Source: Streptomyces sp. MUM 2J
GTDB taxonomy: Bacteria; Actinomycetota; Actinomycetes; Streptomycetales; Streptomycetaceae
Direction of reading: 5' to 3'
DNA length: 64,000 bases
Assembly (NCBI RefSeq): GCF_022414535.1
Contig: NZ_JADWYM010000004.1
Span: forward strand, 124,001 to 188,000
How positions within the stretch are numbered: the first letter of the stretch is position 1; every line of letters starts with the position of its first letter. The position numbers and the translations under genes were made by a program. Under the pieces are notes generated by a model, which saw only the letters and a list, made by a program, of their open reading frames with translations, was not told the origin of the DNA and did not search any database. Shown here piece by piece: positions 1-11,333 of this stretch.

Positions 1-483
1 CGTGAAGGCGACGGCGTGGGCGGCGGCGGCGCGCACCGCCTCGGCCAGGTTGGCGAGGAAGGACTCCACGGTGCCGGAGGTGTCCGCGACCTGCTCGGCC
101 AGGAGCTCCAGCCGTACGATCTCACGGGCGTCGGCGTCGGCCGCGGCGGCCAGCTCGGCGGGTCCGGTCAGGTCGCCTGGCAGCCCGGGGTCGACCAGAT
201 AGGTGGTGATGCCGCTGCCGCGCAGCAGCCTGCGGCCCACCTCCAGGACCCCCATTTCCCGGCGCCGGGCGAGATAGCGGGCGGGTGGGCAGTGCGGCTC
301 CAGGCCGAGCAGCGGGGGACACCAGCGGCGTACCGCGAAGCCCGTCTGCGTGTCGAAGAGGGTCGTACCGGCGGCGGGCGGCCCCTCGGTGCGGGCGAGC
401 TGGGCCTCGAAGGTACCGAGGCCCAGGTCCGTTCTCAGTACGCCGTGGCAGTACTGGTCCACGAGGGACGGCGTCTCGATCAT
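1..483 (-). CDS. Amidohydrolase-family protein, partial (C-terminus beyond window)
   Basis: The minus-strand frame is open from an ATG at 481-483 to the window edge, giving 161 visible residues. A GGAG ribosome binding site lies about 7 bases before the ATG. The N-terminus has a DQYCHG motif, where related FluG-like amidohydrolases usually carry a metal-binding HxH pair; here the first His is Tyr, so metal binding may differ. The rest (an FDTQTGFAVRRWCPP stretch and a YLARRRE stretch) matches streptomycete proteins annotated as amidohydrolases. The substrate is unknown. The gene lies downstream of the small gene at 564-884 on the same strand, 80 bases away. Confidence 0.65.
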   Translation of the reverse strand, partial: MIETPSLVDQYCHGVLRTDLGLGTFEAQLARTEGPPAAGTTLFDTQTGFAVRRWCPPLLGLEPHCPPARYLARRREMGVLEVGRRLLRGSGITTYLVDPGLPGDLTGPAELAAAADADAREIVRLELLAEQVADTSGTVESFLANLAEAVRAAAAHAVAFT

Positions 484-563
484 CCTGGCTCCCCGCAGGC
501 GGACGTGGGCTGTGCGCTCTCACAGGTCCTAACGGGTGAACCGGGGGTCAGGTGATGGGCGGC

Positions 564-884
564 TCAGCCGCCGATCTGCATGCCCGCCATCCGCTTCCAC
601 TCGTACGCGCCCGTCCTCACCTTCGCCGCGAACTCACCGTCGAACGCCTCGTGCACGGTGATCCCGGACTTCTGGACGGCCTGCTCCGCGATCGCGTACG
701 ACGGGGCCACCAGGTCGCCCCAGCCGCCGTCCTCGCCCACGAGGACGATGCGGGCACCGCGCTCGCCGATGTAGGCCACCTGGCCCTCGGCGCCGCCGTG
801 CGCCCTGGAGAAGGCACCGATCCGCCGGGCGAGCTTCGCCACCGTGCGCTCGGCCTTCGCGTCAACCTGCTGCGTGTCTGCCAT
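564..884 (-). CDS. Small conserved hypothetical protein (106 aa)
   Basis: This is a 106-residue soluble protein starting MADTQQVDAK, with no signal peptide, membrane segment or catalytic motif that I recognise. It looks like a compact alpha/beta protein: a basic N-terminal helix, then a VAYIGERGARIVLVGED stretch. I chose the ATG at 884 because a promoter -10 (TAGCAT, 892-897 on the minus strand) ends exactly 7 bases before it, which predicts a leaderless mRNA. Codon use is typical of the surrounding genes. Function unknown. Confidence 0.75.
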   Translation of the reverse strand: MADTQQVDAKAERTVAKLARRIGAFSRAHGGAEGQVAYIGERGARIVLVGEDGGWGDLVAPSYAIAEQAVQKSGITVHEAFDGEFAAKVRTGAYEWKRMAGMQIGG

Positions 885-1037
885 GGCCAGGATGCTACCG
901 ACGGGTAGATGGAACGGCGACGGGCGGGGTGCGTGGCCTTGACCACGTACCCGCCCCGGGCGGCCCACCCGCAGGGCCCCGCGCCGTCGCCGGTACGGGT
1001 CGGCCGGCGGCCGAAGAGCCCTCCCGGCCGATTGCCG

Positions 1038-2018
1038 CTAGCGCAGGAACGGGTCCACGGCGATCGCCACGAACAGCAGCGACACGTAGGTGATGGACCA
1101 GTGGAACAGCCGCATCTCCTTCAGCTTCGCGCCCGTCACCTCGGCCTTCGCCCGGTTCTGCAGCGCGTGCGCCTCCCACAGCCACCAGCCGCCCGCGGTC
1201 AGGGCCACCGCCGTGTAGAACCAGCCGGTGTAGCCGAGCGGGGTGAGCATCAGCGACACGGCGACCATGACCCAGCTGTAGAGCACGATCTGCCGGGCGA
1301 CGGTCTTGTTGGAGGCGACGACCGGCAGCATCGGCACGCCCACGCGTGCGTAGTCCTCCTTCACCTTCATGGACAGCGGCCAGTAGTGCGGCGGCGTCCA
1401 GAAGAAGATGACGAGGAAGAGGATGACGGGCGCCCAGGAGAGGGAGTCCTTCACGGCCGTCCAGCCGATCAGGACCGGCATGCAGCCCGCGATGCCGCCC
1501 CACACGATGTTCTGCGCGGTGCGGCGCTTGAGGATCATCGTGTAGACGACGACGTAGAACAGCAGGGCGCCGAGCGAGAGCCAGGCGCTGAGCCAGTTCA
1601 CGGTGAGGCCGAACAGCAGGGTGGAGCCGACCGCGAGGGTGATGCCGAAGGCGAGGCACTCGCGCGGGCTGACCATGCCGGTGACCAGGGGGCGCTGCGA
1701 GGTGCGGTCCATCATCGCGTCGATGTCGCGGTCGATGTACATGTTCAGCGCGTTGGCGCCGCCCGCGGAGAGGTAGCCGCCGACGCAGGTGAGCAGCACC
1801 AGCGTCAGGTCCGGCACGCCCTGCTGCGCGAGGAACATCACCGGAACGGTGGTGATCAGCAGCAGCTCGATGATCCGCGGCTTGGTCAGCGCCACGAATG
1901 CCTTCACACGGGCCCCGAACGGCCGACGACTCGGGCTCTGCCTCGTACCACGCTCTCCCACAGCCCGCGCGGCGTGGGAGGTGCCCACACCCGCTGGACG
2001 GGATTCAACGGCCGTCAC
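1038..2018 (-). CDS. ctaB: Protoheme IX farnesyltransferase (heme O synthase)
   Basis: CtaB transfers a farnesyl group to protoheme IX to make heme O for cytochrome oxidase, in the membrane. The protein (326 aa) is a UbiA-type polytopic prenyltransferase. The first Asp-rich site [15 protein letters not shown] follows the first helices ([19 protein letters not shown]), and several further hydrophobic helices follow. The GTG at 2018 is preceded by AGGGG at 6 bases spacing, so I prefer it over upstream in-frame codons (2024, 2093). It is divergent from the pentose phosphate operon at 2401, as in other streptomycetes as far as I recall. The N-terminal 40 or so residues before KAFVALTKP are disordered and poorly constrained. 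Confidence 0.92.
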   Translation of the reverse strand: MTAVESRPAGVGTSHAARAVGERGTRQSPSRRPFGARVKAFVALTKPRIIELLLITTVPVMFLAQQGVPDLTLVLLTCVGGYLSAGGANALNMYIDRDIDAMMDRTSQRPLVTGMVSPRECLAFGITLAVGSTLLFGLTVNWLSAWLSLGALLFYVVVYTMILKRRTAQNIVWGGIAGCMPVLIGWTAVKDSLSWAPVILFLVIFFWTPPHYWPLSMKVKEDYARVGVPMLPVVASNKTVARQIVLYSWVMVAVSLMLTPLGYTGWFYTAVALTAGGWWLWEAHALQNRAKAEVTGAKLKEMRLFHWSITYVSLLFVAIAVDPFLR

Positions 2019-2400
2019 GCACACCCCTACAGAGACATCCCAGCAAGCCTCGCCGTGGGAAGTGGCGGTAGAGGCTCGCGCGTACCACGCCACTGTAGAC
2101 GTTGCCCATACCCCGATCTTCGCGGGGGTGGGGTCGTGTTCGGCGGGGGTGTTCCTTCGGGCGTACCGAAGCTCGATTGAGCGGTCAGATGAGCGGCTCC
2201 GTATTCATGTGCCAAATGGGAAACGGCCCAGTCGGGAGGCAGAAGGGCGACAGTCCCGGCAGTCTGGAAAGACGCGCAAAAACGCACGTCTTTACGAGGG
2301 TAGGCTCGACCGCGGCCGGTGAGTACGAACACACCGGCAGCCGGTGGGCGCGTGCCCGGAACACCGGTATTCGACATGTGGAGAGGAGCCCTGAATCAGG
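2019..2400. promoter_or_regulatory. Divergent ctaB / tkt intergenic region with inverted repeat
   Basis: These 382 bases hold the promoters of ctaB (left) and the tkt operon (right); I see no gene. A perfect inverted repeat AAAGACG (2268-2274) / CGTCTTT (2287-2293) with a 12-base spacer lies about 110 bases before tkt, and a TAGGCT box just after it (near 2301) could be a -10. A smaller hairpin CTTCGG/CCGAAG lies at 2155-2171. A GAGAGGAG stretch before the GTG at 2401 is the likely ribosome binding site of tkt. Operator identity is not known. Confidence 0.45.
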
Positions 2401-4503
<2,103 letters not shown>

Positions 4504-4536
4504 CGCCCATATACGACACGTAGGAGATGTAATTCC

Positions 4537-5655
4537 ATGACAGACGCACTCAAGCGCCTCTCCGACGAAGGCGTCGCGATCTGGCTGGACGACCTGTCGC
4601 GCAAGCGGATCACGTCCGGCAACCTCGCCGAGCTGATCGACCAGCAGCACGTCGTGGGCGTCACCACCAACCCGACGATCTTCCAGAAGGCGATCTCCGC
4701 GGGCGACGGCTACGAGCAGCAGGTCGCCGACCTCGCCGCGCGCAAGGTCACCGTGGAAGAGGCCATCCGCATGATCACCACGGCGGACGTCCGAGACGCC
4801 GCCGACATCCTGCGCCCGGTCTTCGACGCCACGGACGGCCAGGACGGCCGGGTCTCCATCGAGGTGGACCCGCGTCTGGCGCACCGCACCCGGGCCACGA
4901 TCGCCGAGGCCAAGCAGCTGGCCTGGCTGGTCGACCGCCCCAACACCCTCATCAAGATCCCTGCCACCAAGGCCGGCCTGCCGGCGATCACCGAGGTGAT
5001 CGGCAACGGCATCAGCGTCAACGTGACCCTGATCTTCTCGCTGGAGCGCTACCGCGAGGTCATGGACGCGTACATGGCGGGCCTGGAGAAGGCCAAGGAG
5101 AAGGGTCTCGACCTGTCGAAGATCCGTTCCGTGGCCTCCTTCTTCGTCTCCCGTGTGGACACCGAGGTCGACAGGCGGCTGGACGCGCTCGACACGCCCG
5201 AGGCGAAGGCGCTGCGCGGCAGGGCCGCGGTCGCCAACGCCCGGCTGGCCTACGAGGCGTACGAGGGGGTCTTCTCCTCCGGCCGCTGGCAGGCGCTGGA
5301 GAAGGCGGGCGCCCGCAAGCAGCGTCCGCTGTGGGCCTCCACGGGCGTGAAGGACCCGGCGTACAAGGACACCCTGTACGTCGACGAACTGGTGGCGCCG
5401 AACACGGTGAACACCATGCCGGAGGCCACCCTGGTGGCCACCGAGAACCACGGCTCGATCAGCGGCGACACCGTGCGCGGCACCTACGCGCAGGCCCGCG
5501 CCGACCTCGACGGCCTTGAGAAGCTGGGCATCTCGTACGACGACGTGGTGCAGCTCCTGGAGGACGAGGGCGTCGAGAAGTTCGAGTCGTCCTGGAACGA
5601 CCTGCTCACCTCGACCGAGGCGGAGCTGAAGCGCCTCGCCCCCTCGGAGGGCTGA
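4537..5655 (+). CDS. tal: Transaldolase
   Basis: Transaldolase transfers a dihydroxyacetone unit between sugar phosphates and links the pentose phosphate pathway to glycolysis. The protein is 372 aa, the length of the long actinobacterial/TalB-like form. It shows the [10 protein letters not shown] motif near residue 50, the Schiff-base lysine segment [10 protein letters not shown], and [13 protein letters not shown]. An AGGAGAT ribosome binding site precedes the ATG. Its TGA is separated from the TTG start of zwf by one base, which implies translational coupling. Confidence 0.96.
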   Translation: MTDALKRLSDEGVAIWLDDLSRKRITSGNLAELIDQQHVVGVTTNPTIFQKAISAGDGYEQQVADLAARKVTVEEAIRMITTADVRDAADILRPVFDATDGQDGRVSIEVDPRLAHRTRATIAEAKQLAWLVDRPNTLIKIPATKAGLPAITEVIGNGISVNVTLIFSLERYREVMDAYMAGLEKAKEKGLDLSKIRSVASFFVSRVDTEVDRRLDALDTPEAKALRGRAAVANARLAYEAYEGVFSSGRWQALEKAGARKQRPLWASTGVKDPAYKDTLYVDELVAPNTVNTMPEATLVATENHGSISGDTVRGTYAQARADLDGLEKLGISYDDVVQLLEDEGVEKFESSWNDLLTSTEAELKRLAPSEG

Positions 5656-5656
5656 A

Positions 5657-7180
5657 TTGTCAAGCAGCAACCCGCTGCGTGACCCCGCAGACCGACGGCT
5701 CCCGCGCATCGCGGGGCCGTCGGGTCTGGTCATCTTCGGCGTCACGGGCGATCTGTCACGCAAGAAGCTGATGCCGGCCGTGTACGACCTCGCCAACCGG
5801 GGTCTGCTGCCGCCGGGCTTCTCCCTGGTCGGCTTCGCCCGGCGCGACTGGGAGCACGAGGACTTCGCGCAGGTCGTGCACGACGCCGTCAAGGAACACT
5901 CCCGCACCCCCTTCCGCGAGGAGGTCTGGCAGCAGCTCATCCAGGGCATGCGCTTCGTCCAGGGCACCTTCGACGACGACGAGGCCTTCGAGCGGCTGCG
6001 CGGAACCATCGACGAGCTGGACAAGGCACAGGGCACGGGCGGCAACTTCGCCTTCTACCTGTCCGTGCCGCCGCGCTCCTTCCCGGTCGTGATCCAGCAG
6101 CTGAAGAAGCACGGTCTCGCGGACCAGACGGGCGGCTCCTGGCGCCGGGCGGTGATCGAGAAGCCGTTCGGCCACGACCTGAAGTCGGCCGAGGAACTCA
6201 ACGGGATCGTCCACGAGGTGTTCGCCCCCGACCAGGTGTTCCGCATCGACCACTACCTCGGCAAGGAGACCGTCCAGAACATCCTGGCACTGCGGTTCGC
6301 CAACCAGATGTTCGAGCCGATCTGGAACCGGTCGTACGTGGACCATGTGCAGATCACCATGGCCGAGGACATCGGCATCGGCGGCCGGGCCGGCTACTAC
6401 GACGGCATCGGCGCCGCCCGTGACGTCATCCAGAACCACCTGCTCCAGCTCATGGCGCTGACCGCGATGGAGGAGCCCTCCTCCTTCGACGCCGACGCGC
6501 TCGCGGCGGAGAAGACCAAGGTGCTCAGCGCGGTCAAGCTGCCCCGGGACCCGGGCCGGGACACGGTGCGCGCCCAGTACGCGGCCGGCTGGCAGGGCGG
6601 CGCGAAGGCGGTCGGCTACCTGGAGGAGGACGGCATCGACCCGGACTCCAGGACGGACACCTACGCCGCGATCAAGCTCGGCATCGACAACCGCCGCTGG
6701 GCGGGCGTCCCGTTCTACCTGCGCACCGGCAAGCGGCTCGGCCGCCGGGTCACCGAGATCGCGGTGGTCTTCCAGCGGGCGCCGCACTCCCCCTTCGACA
6801 CCACGGCGACGGAGGAGCTGGGCCAGAACGCGATCGTCATCCGCGTCCAGCCCGACGAGGGCGTCACGGTCCGGTTCGGCTCCAAGGTGCCCGGCACCTC
6901 GATGGAGATCAGGGACGTGTCGATGGACTTCGCCTACGGCGAGTCGTTCACCGAGTCCAGCCCGGAGGCGTACGAGCGCCTCATCCTGGACGTGCTCCTC
7001 GGAGACGCCAACCTCTTCCCGCGCACCGAGGAGGTCGAGCTGTCCTGGAAGATCCTCGACCCGATCGAGCAGTACTGGGACACCAACGGCCGGCCCGCGC
7101 AGTACCCGGCCGGCACGTGGGGGCCGGTCGAGGCCGACGAGATGCTGGAGCGAGACGGACGGAGCTGGCGCCGGCCATGA
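5657..7180 (+). CDS. zwf: Glucose-6-phosphate 1-dehydrogenase
   Basis: Zwf oxidises glucose-6-phosphate to 6-phosphoglucono-lactone and makes NADPH, the entry step of the oxidative pentose phosphate pathway. The 507-residue protein has the nucleotide-binding motif VIFGVTGDLSRKKLMPA near the N-terminus and the active-site signature RIDHYLGKE. The start codon is a rare TTG at 5657, one base after the tal stop; no in-frame ATG or GTG lies before the conserved nucleotide-binding fold, so this start is well supported. Translation is probably coupled to tal, and its stop overlaps the ATG of opcA (ATGA). Confidence 0.96.
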   Translation: MSSSNPLRDPADRRLPRIAGPSGLVIFGVTGDLSRKKLMPAVYDLANRGLLPPGFSLVGFARRDWEHEDFAQVVHDAVKEHSRTPFREEVWQQLIQGMRFVQGTFDDDEAFERLRGTIDELDKAQGTGGNFAFYLSVPPRSFPVVIQQLKKHGLADQTGGSWRRAVIEKPFGHDLKSAEELNGIVHEVFAPDQVFRIDHYLGKETVQNILALRFANQMFEPIWNRSYVDHVQITMAEDIGIGGRAGYYDGIGAARDVIQNHLLQLMALTAMEEPSSFDADALAAEKTKVLSAVKLPRDPGRDTVRAQYAAGWQGGAKAVGYLEEDGIDPDSRTDTYAAIKLGIDNRRWAGVPFYLRTGKRLGRRVTEIAVVFQRAPHSPFDTTATEELGQNAIVIRVQPDEGVTVRFGSKVPGTSMEIRDVSMDFAYGESFTESSPEAYERLILDVLLGDANLFPRTEEVELSWKILDPIEQYWDTNGRPAQYPAGTWGPVEADEMLERDGRSWRRP

Positions 7181-8295
7181 AGATAGACCTGACCGACACC
7201 ACGGCCAGCAAGATCAACAAGGCGCTGGTGCAGGGACGCCGCGCCATCGGCACCCCGGCCGTCGGCATGGTGCTCACGCTGGTCATCGTGACCGACGAGG
7301 AGAACGCGTACGACGCGCTCAAGGCGGCCAGCGACGCCTCGCACGAGCACCCCTCGCGCACGCTCGTCGTCATCAAGCGCGTCTCGCGCACGCCCCGCGA
7401 CCGCACGCAGTCCCGCCTGGACGCGGAGGTCCGGGTGGGCGCGGACGCGGGCACCGGCGAGACGGTGGTGCTGCGGCTGTACGGCGAGGTGGTCGACCAC
7501 GCCCAGTCGGTGGTGCTGCCGCTGCTGCTGCCGGACGCCCCGGTGGTGGTGTGGTGGCCGGTCGGCGCCCCGCTCGACCCCGCGGACGACCCGCTCGGCG
7601 CCCTGGCCCAGCGGCGGGTGACCGACTCCTACGCGGCGGAGCAACCGGTGCGCGACCTCGCGGCCCGCGCGAGCGCGTACACGCCCGGCGACACCGACCT
7701 GGCCTGGACGCGCATCACACCGTGGCGCTCGATGCTGGCCGCGGCCCTCGACCAGGTCACGTGCGAGGTGCGGGGCGTCGAGGTGGAGGGCGAGGAGTTC
7801 AACCCGAGCTGCGAGCTGCTGGCCATGTGGCTGGCGGACCGCCTGGACGTCCCGGTGAGGCGTTCGCTGTCCGACGGTCCCGGTCTGACCGCGGTCCGCC
7901 TGGACACCACATGCGGTCCGATCGGCCTGGACCGTCCCGACGGCACGCTGGCGACGCTGTCCATCCAGGGCCAGCCGAACCGTGCGGTGGCGCTCAAGCG
8001 CCGCGAGACGGCCGAGCTGATCGCGGAGGAGCTGCGCCGCCTGGACCCGGACGACACGTACGCCTCGGCGCTGCGGTACGGGGTGGAGCGGCTGCAGGGA
8101 GCGCCCGCCGAACCGCGGTCCGAGGGACCGCGGCACGGGCGGGCGGCACCCGACGCGGGCGGGCCGGCGGACGATCCCACCACCGCGGACACCACCGCGG
8201 ACACCCCCGAGGAGCCGGCGGACGGGGCGCCCGCGAAGGAGGCCGCGCAGAAGCCGGCCCGGAAGACCCCGGCGAGGAAGGCGGCGGCGAAGTGA
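7177..8295 (+). CDS. opcA: Glucose-6-phosphate dehydrogenase assembly protein OpcA
   Basis: OpcA is an allosteric assembly factor for glucose-6-phosphate dehydrogenase in cyanobacteria and actinobacteria. The 372-aa protein begins MKIDLTDTTASKINKALV; the ATG overlaps the zwf stop (ATGA), which fixes the start. The conserved core ends near residue 310, where it reads RLDPDDTYASALRYGVERLQ. A low-complexity tail rich in Ala, Pro, Glu and Lys follows and ends in PARKTPARKAAAK. The tail is disordered and basic at its very end; its role is not known. The GTG of pgl overlaps its stop (GTGA). Confidence 0.93.
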   Translation: MKIDLTDTTASKINKALVQGRRAIGTPAVGMVLTLVIVTDEENAYDALKAASDASHEHPSRTLVVIKRVSRTPRDRTQSRLDAEVRVGADAGTGETVVLRLYGEVVDHAQSVVLPLLLPDAPVVVWWPVGAPLDPADDPLGALAQRRVTDSYAAEQPVRDLAARASAYTPGDTDLAWTRITPWRSMLAAALDQVTCEVRGVEVEGEEFNPSCELLAMWLADRLDVPVRRSLSDGPGLTAVRLDTTCGPIGLDRPDGTLATLSIQGQPNRAVALKRRETAELIAEELRRLDPDDTYASALRYGVERLQGAPAEPRSEGPRHGRAAPDAGGPADDPTTADTTADTPEEPADGAPAKEAAQKPARKTPARKAAAK

Positions 8296-9074
8296 GCACT
8301 CCGCAGCTGGTCGTGCACCACGACAAGGACCTGATGGCCCAGGCCGCGGCGGCCCGTCTGATCACGAAGATCGTGGACGCGCAGTCCTCCCGGGGCCACG
8401 CCTCGGTGGTGCTGACCGGTGGCCGCAACGGCAACGGCGTGCTCGCCGCGCTGGCCGCCGCGCCCGCCCGGGACGCCGTCGACTGGAGCCGGCTGGACCT
8501 GTGGTGGGGTGACGAGCGGTTCCTTCCCGAGGGTGACCCGGACCGCAATGTCACACAGGCGCGCGAGGCGCTGCTGGACCGGGTGCCGCTGGACCCGAAG
8601 CGCGTGCACGCCATGCCCGCCTCCGACGGCCCCCACGGTGCGGACGCGGATGCGGCGGCGGCCGGCTATGCCGGGGAACTGGCCCGCGCCGCGGGCCCCG
8701 AGAACCACGGCGCGGTCCCGGTGTTCGACGTCCTGATGCTGGGCGTGGGCCCCGACACCCATGTGGCGTCGCTGTTCCCGGAGCTGCCCGCGGTGCGGGA
8801 GACGGAGCGCACCGTCGTCGGCGTCCACGGTGCGCCGAAGCCCCCGCCGACCCGGGTGACACTGACCCTGCCGGCGATCCGGGCGGCCCGCGAGGTGTGG
8901 CTGCTGGCCGCCGGCGAGGACAAGGCCGGGGCCGCGGCGATCGCCCTGACGGGCGCCGGCGAGGTCCAGGCCCCGGCCGCCGGGGCCCGCGGCCGGGCCC
9001 GGACGCTGTGGCTGATGGACACGGCGGCGGCCTCCCGGCTGCCGAGGTCGCTGTACCCGCCGGCGTCTCCGTGA
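8292..9074 (+). CDS. pgl: 6-phosphogluconolactonase
   Basis: Pgl (DevB) hydrolyses 6-phosphoglucono-lactone, the product of Zwf, to 6-phosphogluconate. The protein is 260 aa and starts VSTPQLVVHHDKDLM at a GTG that overlaps the opcA stop. Diagnostic segments are VVLTGGRNG near residue 45 and the active-site block WWGDERFLPEGDPDRN, followed by LMLGVGPDTHVASLFP. It is the last gene of the operon; a 14-bp stem terminator starts 7 bases after its stop. Confidence 0.95.
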   Translation: MSTPQLVVHHDKDLMAQAAAARLITKIVDAQSSRGHASVVLTGGRNGNGVLAALAAAPARDAVDWSRLDLWWGDERFLPEGDPDRNVTQAREALLDRVPLDPKRVHAMPASDGPHGADADAAAAGYAGELARAAGPENHGAVPVFDVLMLGVGPDTHVASLFPELPAVRETERTVVGVHGAPKPPPTRVTLTLPAIRAAREVWLLAAGEDKAGAAAIALTGAGEVQAPAAGARGRARTLWLMDTAAASRLPRSLYPPASP

Positions 9075-9081
9075 CCGCGCT

Positions 9082-9114
9082 CCGGGCCCCGCCCCGTGGT
9101 GGGGCGGGGCCCGG
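9082..9114. terminator. Strong bidirectional terminator between pgl and sugar permease
   Basis: The sequence forms a perfect 14-bp stem: CCGGGCCCCGCCCC (9082-9095), loop GTGGT, and GGGGCGGGGCCCGG (9101-9114). It lies between two convergent genes (stops at 9074 and 9130) and can terminate both. It lacks a T-run, as is usual in Streptomyces. Confidence 0.85.
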
Positions 9115-9129
9115 AAGGCGGTGGCACCC

Positions 9130-9969
9130 TTACTTCACCGAGCCCGCCATCACGCCCTGGACGAAGTGCCGCTGGAAGGCGAAGAACACCACCACGGGGA
9201 CGACCAGGGACACGAACGCGCCGGGCGCGAGCACGTCCACGTTGCTGCCGAACTGCCGTATCTGCGACTGGAGCTGCACCGTCAGCGGCTGCGAGGAGCT
9301 GTCCGCGAACAGCAGCGCCACGAGCATGTCGTTCCACACCCACAGGAACTGGAAGATCGCCAGGGAGGCGATCGCGGGCCGCCCCACCGGCAGCACCAGG
9401 CGCGTGAAGATCCGCCACTCGCTGCCGCCGTCCATCCGCGCCGCCTCCAGCATCTCCTTGGGCATCTCCGCGAAGTAGTTCCGCAGCAGGAACACCGCGA
9501 ACGGCAGACCGTAGGCGACGTGGAAGAGGACCACTCCCGGGATCGTGCCGAACAGCCCGATCTGCCCGAAGAGTTTGGCGACCGGCAGGAGCCCGATCTG
9601 CACGGGCACCACCAGCAGCGCGACCACGACCAGGAAGAGCGCCTCCCGCCCGGGGAAGTCCAGCCATGCGAAGGCGTACCCGGCGAGCGCGGCCAGTACG
9701 ACCACCAGCACGGTCGCCGGTACCGAGATCAGCACGGTGTTCCAGAAGGCCTGGGTGATGCCGGCGTTGCGCAGCAGGGCGGAGTAGTTGTCGAAGGACA
9801 GCTGACCGGGGCTGGAGAACACCGTCCACCAGCCGCCCTTGGCCGTGTCCTGCGCCGACCTCAGTGACGACACGAACAGCCCCGCCAGTGGTGTCATCCA
9901 CACCAGGCCGATCACCACGAGACAGGCCTGCACCAGCCCGTTGCCCAGGCCGCGCCGGACCGTGTTCAT
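9130..9969 (-). CDS. Sugar ABC transporter permease (MalG/AglG-type)
   Basis: This is the second membrane subunit of a carbohydrate ABC importer. The 279-aa protein has about six membrane helices. Its cytoplasmic EAA loop, which docks to the ATPase, reads EMLEAARMDGGSEWRIFTRLVLP. The ATG at 9969 overlaps the stop of the upstream permease gene (ATGA), which fixes the start. The operon has no ATPase gene; many streptomycete sugar importers share the MsiK ATPase encoded elsewhere, so this one likely does too (inference). It is the last gene before the shared terminator at 9082-9114. Confidence 0.92.
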   Translation of the reverse strand: MNTVRRGLGNGLVQACLVVIGLVWMTPLAGLFVSSLRSAQDTAKGGWWTVFSSPGQLSFDNYSALLRNAGITQAFWNTVLISVPATVLVVVLAALAGYAFAWLDFPGREALFLVVVALLVVPVQIGLLPVAKLFGQIGLFGTIPGVVLFHVAYGLPFAVFLLRNYFAEMPKEMLEAARMDGGSEWRIFTRLVLPVGRPAIASLAIFQFLWVWNDMLVALLFADSSSQPLTVQLQSQIRQFGSNVDVLAPGAFVSLVVPVVVFFAFQRHFVQGVMAGSVK

Positions 9970-11327
9970 CGCTGACTCCTTCGGAAACGGCGGACGTTGA
10001 AGACCATGGCGGGGATCACCAGCAGCAACAGCAGCACACCCAGCGCGCTGCCGAGGCCCTGGTTGTTGCCGCCACCGAACGACACCAGCCACATCTGTGT
10101 CGCGAGCACGGTCGCGTCCTGCTGCACCGGCCCGGGGGCGATGATGTAGACGAGGTCGAACACCTTCATCACGTTGATCACGAGGGTGACGAACACGACC
10201 GTCAGCACCGGCGCGAGCAGCGGAACGGTGATCCGGCGGAAGATCTGCCATTCGTTCGCGCCGTCCATCCGGGCCGCCTCCAGCGCGTCCCGCGGCAGGG
10301 CCGCGAGGCCCGCGCCGATCAGCACCATCGCGAAGCCGGTCCAGATCCACAGGTAGGCGCCGATAATCGCCGGTGTGACGAGGGTGGGGCCGAGCCAGGA
10401 GACGCCCTGGTAGGGCTGGGCGAAGTTCGACGCCGGCAGCCGCACGGTGTACGACCCGTCACCGAGGCCGGTGAAGCGGAACGAGCCGTCGGAGGCGGTG
10501 GTCGCCGAGGCGACCGCCCGGCCGTCGCGCACCGCCTCGACGTGCATCTCGGGCAGCCCGCTCTCCCCCGCGTCGACCGTGCCCTGCTTCCCTCCCCCAC
10601 CGGGTGTGAAGTCGAGGTACACCACGCCGCGCACCTCGTCGGGGGCGGCGGCCCGTCCCGCCGCGGCGCGGGCCGGCTCTGCGCCGGGGGGCAGGTCTCC
10701 GGGGAGCACGCCGACCAGCCCCAGCGTCACCACCTGGCCGGGCCGGACGGCCGCGGTGGTCCGGTACGAGCCGTCGGCGGCCTCGGTCAGGCCCTGCCCG
10801 TCGCGGGCCCGGGCCGTGGGGTACGTGGACGTGCCCGTGAAGGCGTCGTGGACGGAGACCACGGCGGCGTTGAGGACGCCCTTGTCCGGGTCCTGGTCGT
10901 AGGCGAGCCGGAAGATGATGCCCGCGGCGAGGAAGGACACCGCCATCGGCATGAACAGCAGCAGTTTGAAGGCGGTGGCCCAGCGGACCTTCTCCACCAG
11001 CACGGCCAGGACCAGTCCGAGGCCGGTCAGCAGGGCCGGGGCCACCACCACCCAGATCGTGGTGTTGCGGATGGCCTTGAGGGTGGCCGGGTCGCGGAAC
11101 ATCTCGGCGTAGTTCTCGCCGCCCACGAAACGGGTTCCGGAGGCGTCGAAGAAGCTGCGGCCGACCGAGAAGAGGACCGGGTAGACGACGAGGGCGCCGA
11201 GCAGCAGCAGCGCGGGGAAGACGAAGAGCAGGGCGGCGATCCGCCCGCGCCGCCGGGCCCGCCGGACCCGCAGGGGTCCGGCGGCGGCGGGCGGACTCGC
11301 CTCTTTGTCGACGGCGGTGGCGGTCAC
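9966..11327 (-). CDS. Sugar ABC transporter permease (MalF-type) with large extracytoplasmic insert
   Basis: This first membrane subunit of the sugar importer is 453 aa, about 150 longer than usual. Helices lie near residues 32-56, 90-112 and 119-141; a hydrophilic segment of about 160 residues follows (about 150-310), then the remaining helices from about 316. The EAA loop reads ALEAARMDGANEWQIFRRI. Residues 233-300 look like a small prealbumin/Cna-B-like beta-sandwich (DGSFRFTGLGDGSYTVRLP). The insert sits between helices 3 and 4, the position of the periplasmic P2 loop of E. coli MalF, which touches the binding protein. Six bases separate it from the upstream binding-protein gene. Confidence 0.9.
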   Translation of the reverse strand: MTATAVDKEASPPAAAGPLRVRRARRRGRIAALLFVFPALLLLGALVVYPVLFSVGRSFFDASGTRFVGGENYAEMFRDPATLKAIRNTTIWVVVAPALLTGLGLVLAVLVEKVRWATAFKLLLFMPMAVSFLAAGIIFRLAYDQDPDKGVLNAAVVSVHDAFTGTSTYPTARARDGQGLTEAADGSYRTTAAVRPGQVVTLGLVGVLPGDLPPGAEPARAAAGRAAAPDEVRGVVYLDFTPGGGGKQGTVDAGESGLPEMHVEAVRDGRAVASATTASDGSFRFTGLGDGSYTVRLPASNFAQPYQGVSWLGPTLVTPAIIGAYLWIWTGFAMVLIGAGLAALPRDALEAARMDGANEWQIFRRITVPLLAPVLTVVFVTLVINVMKVFDLVYIIAPGPVQQDATVLATQMWLVSFGGGNNQGLGSALGVLLLLLVIPAMVFNVRRFRRSQR

Positions 11328-11333
11328 GACCGG

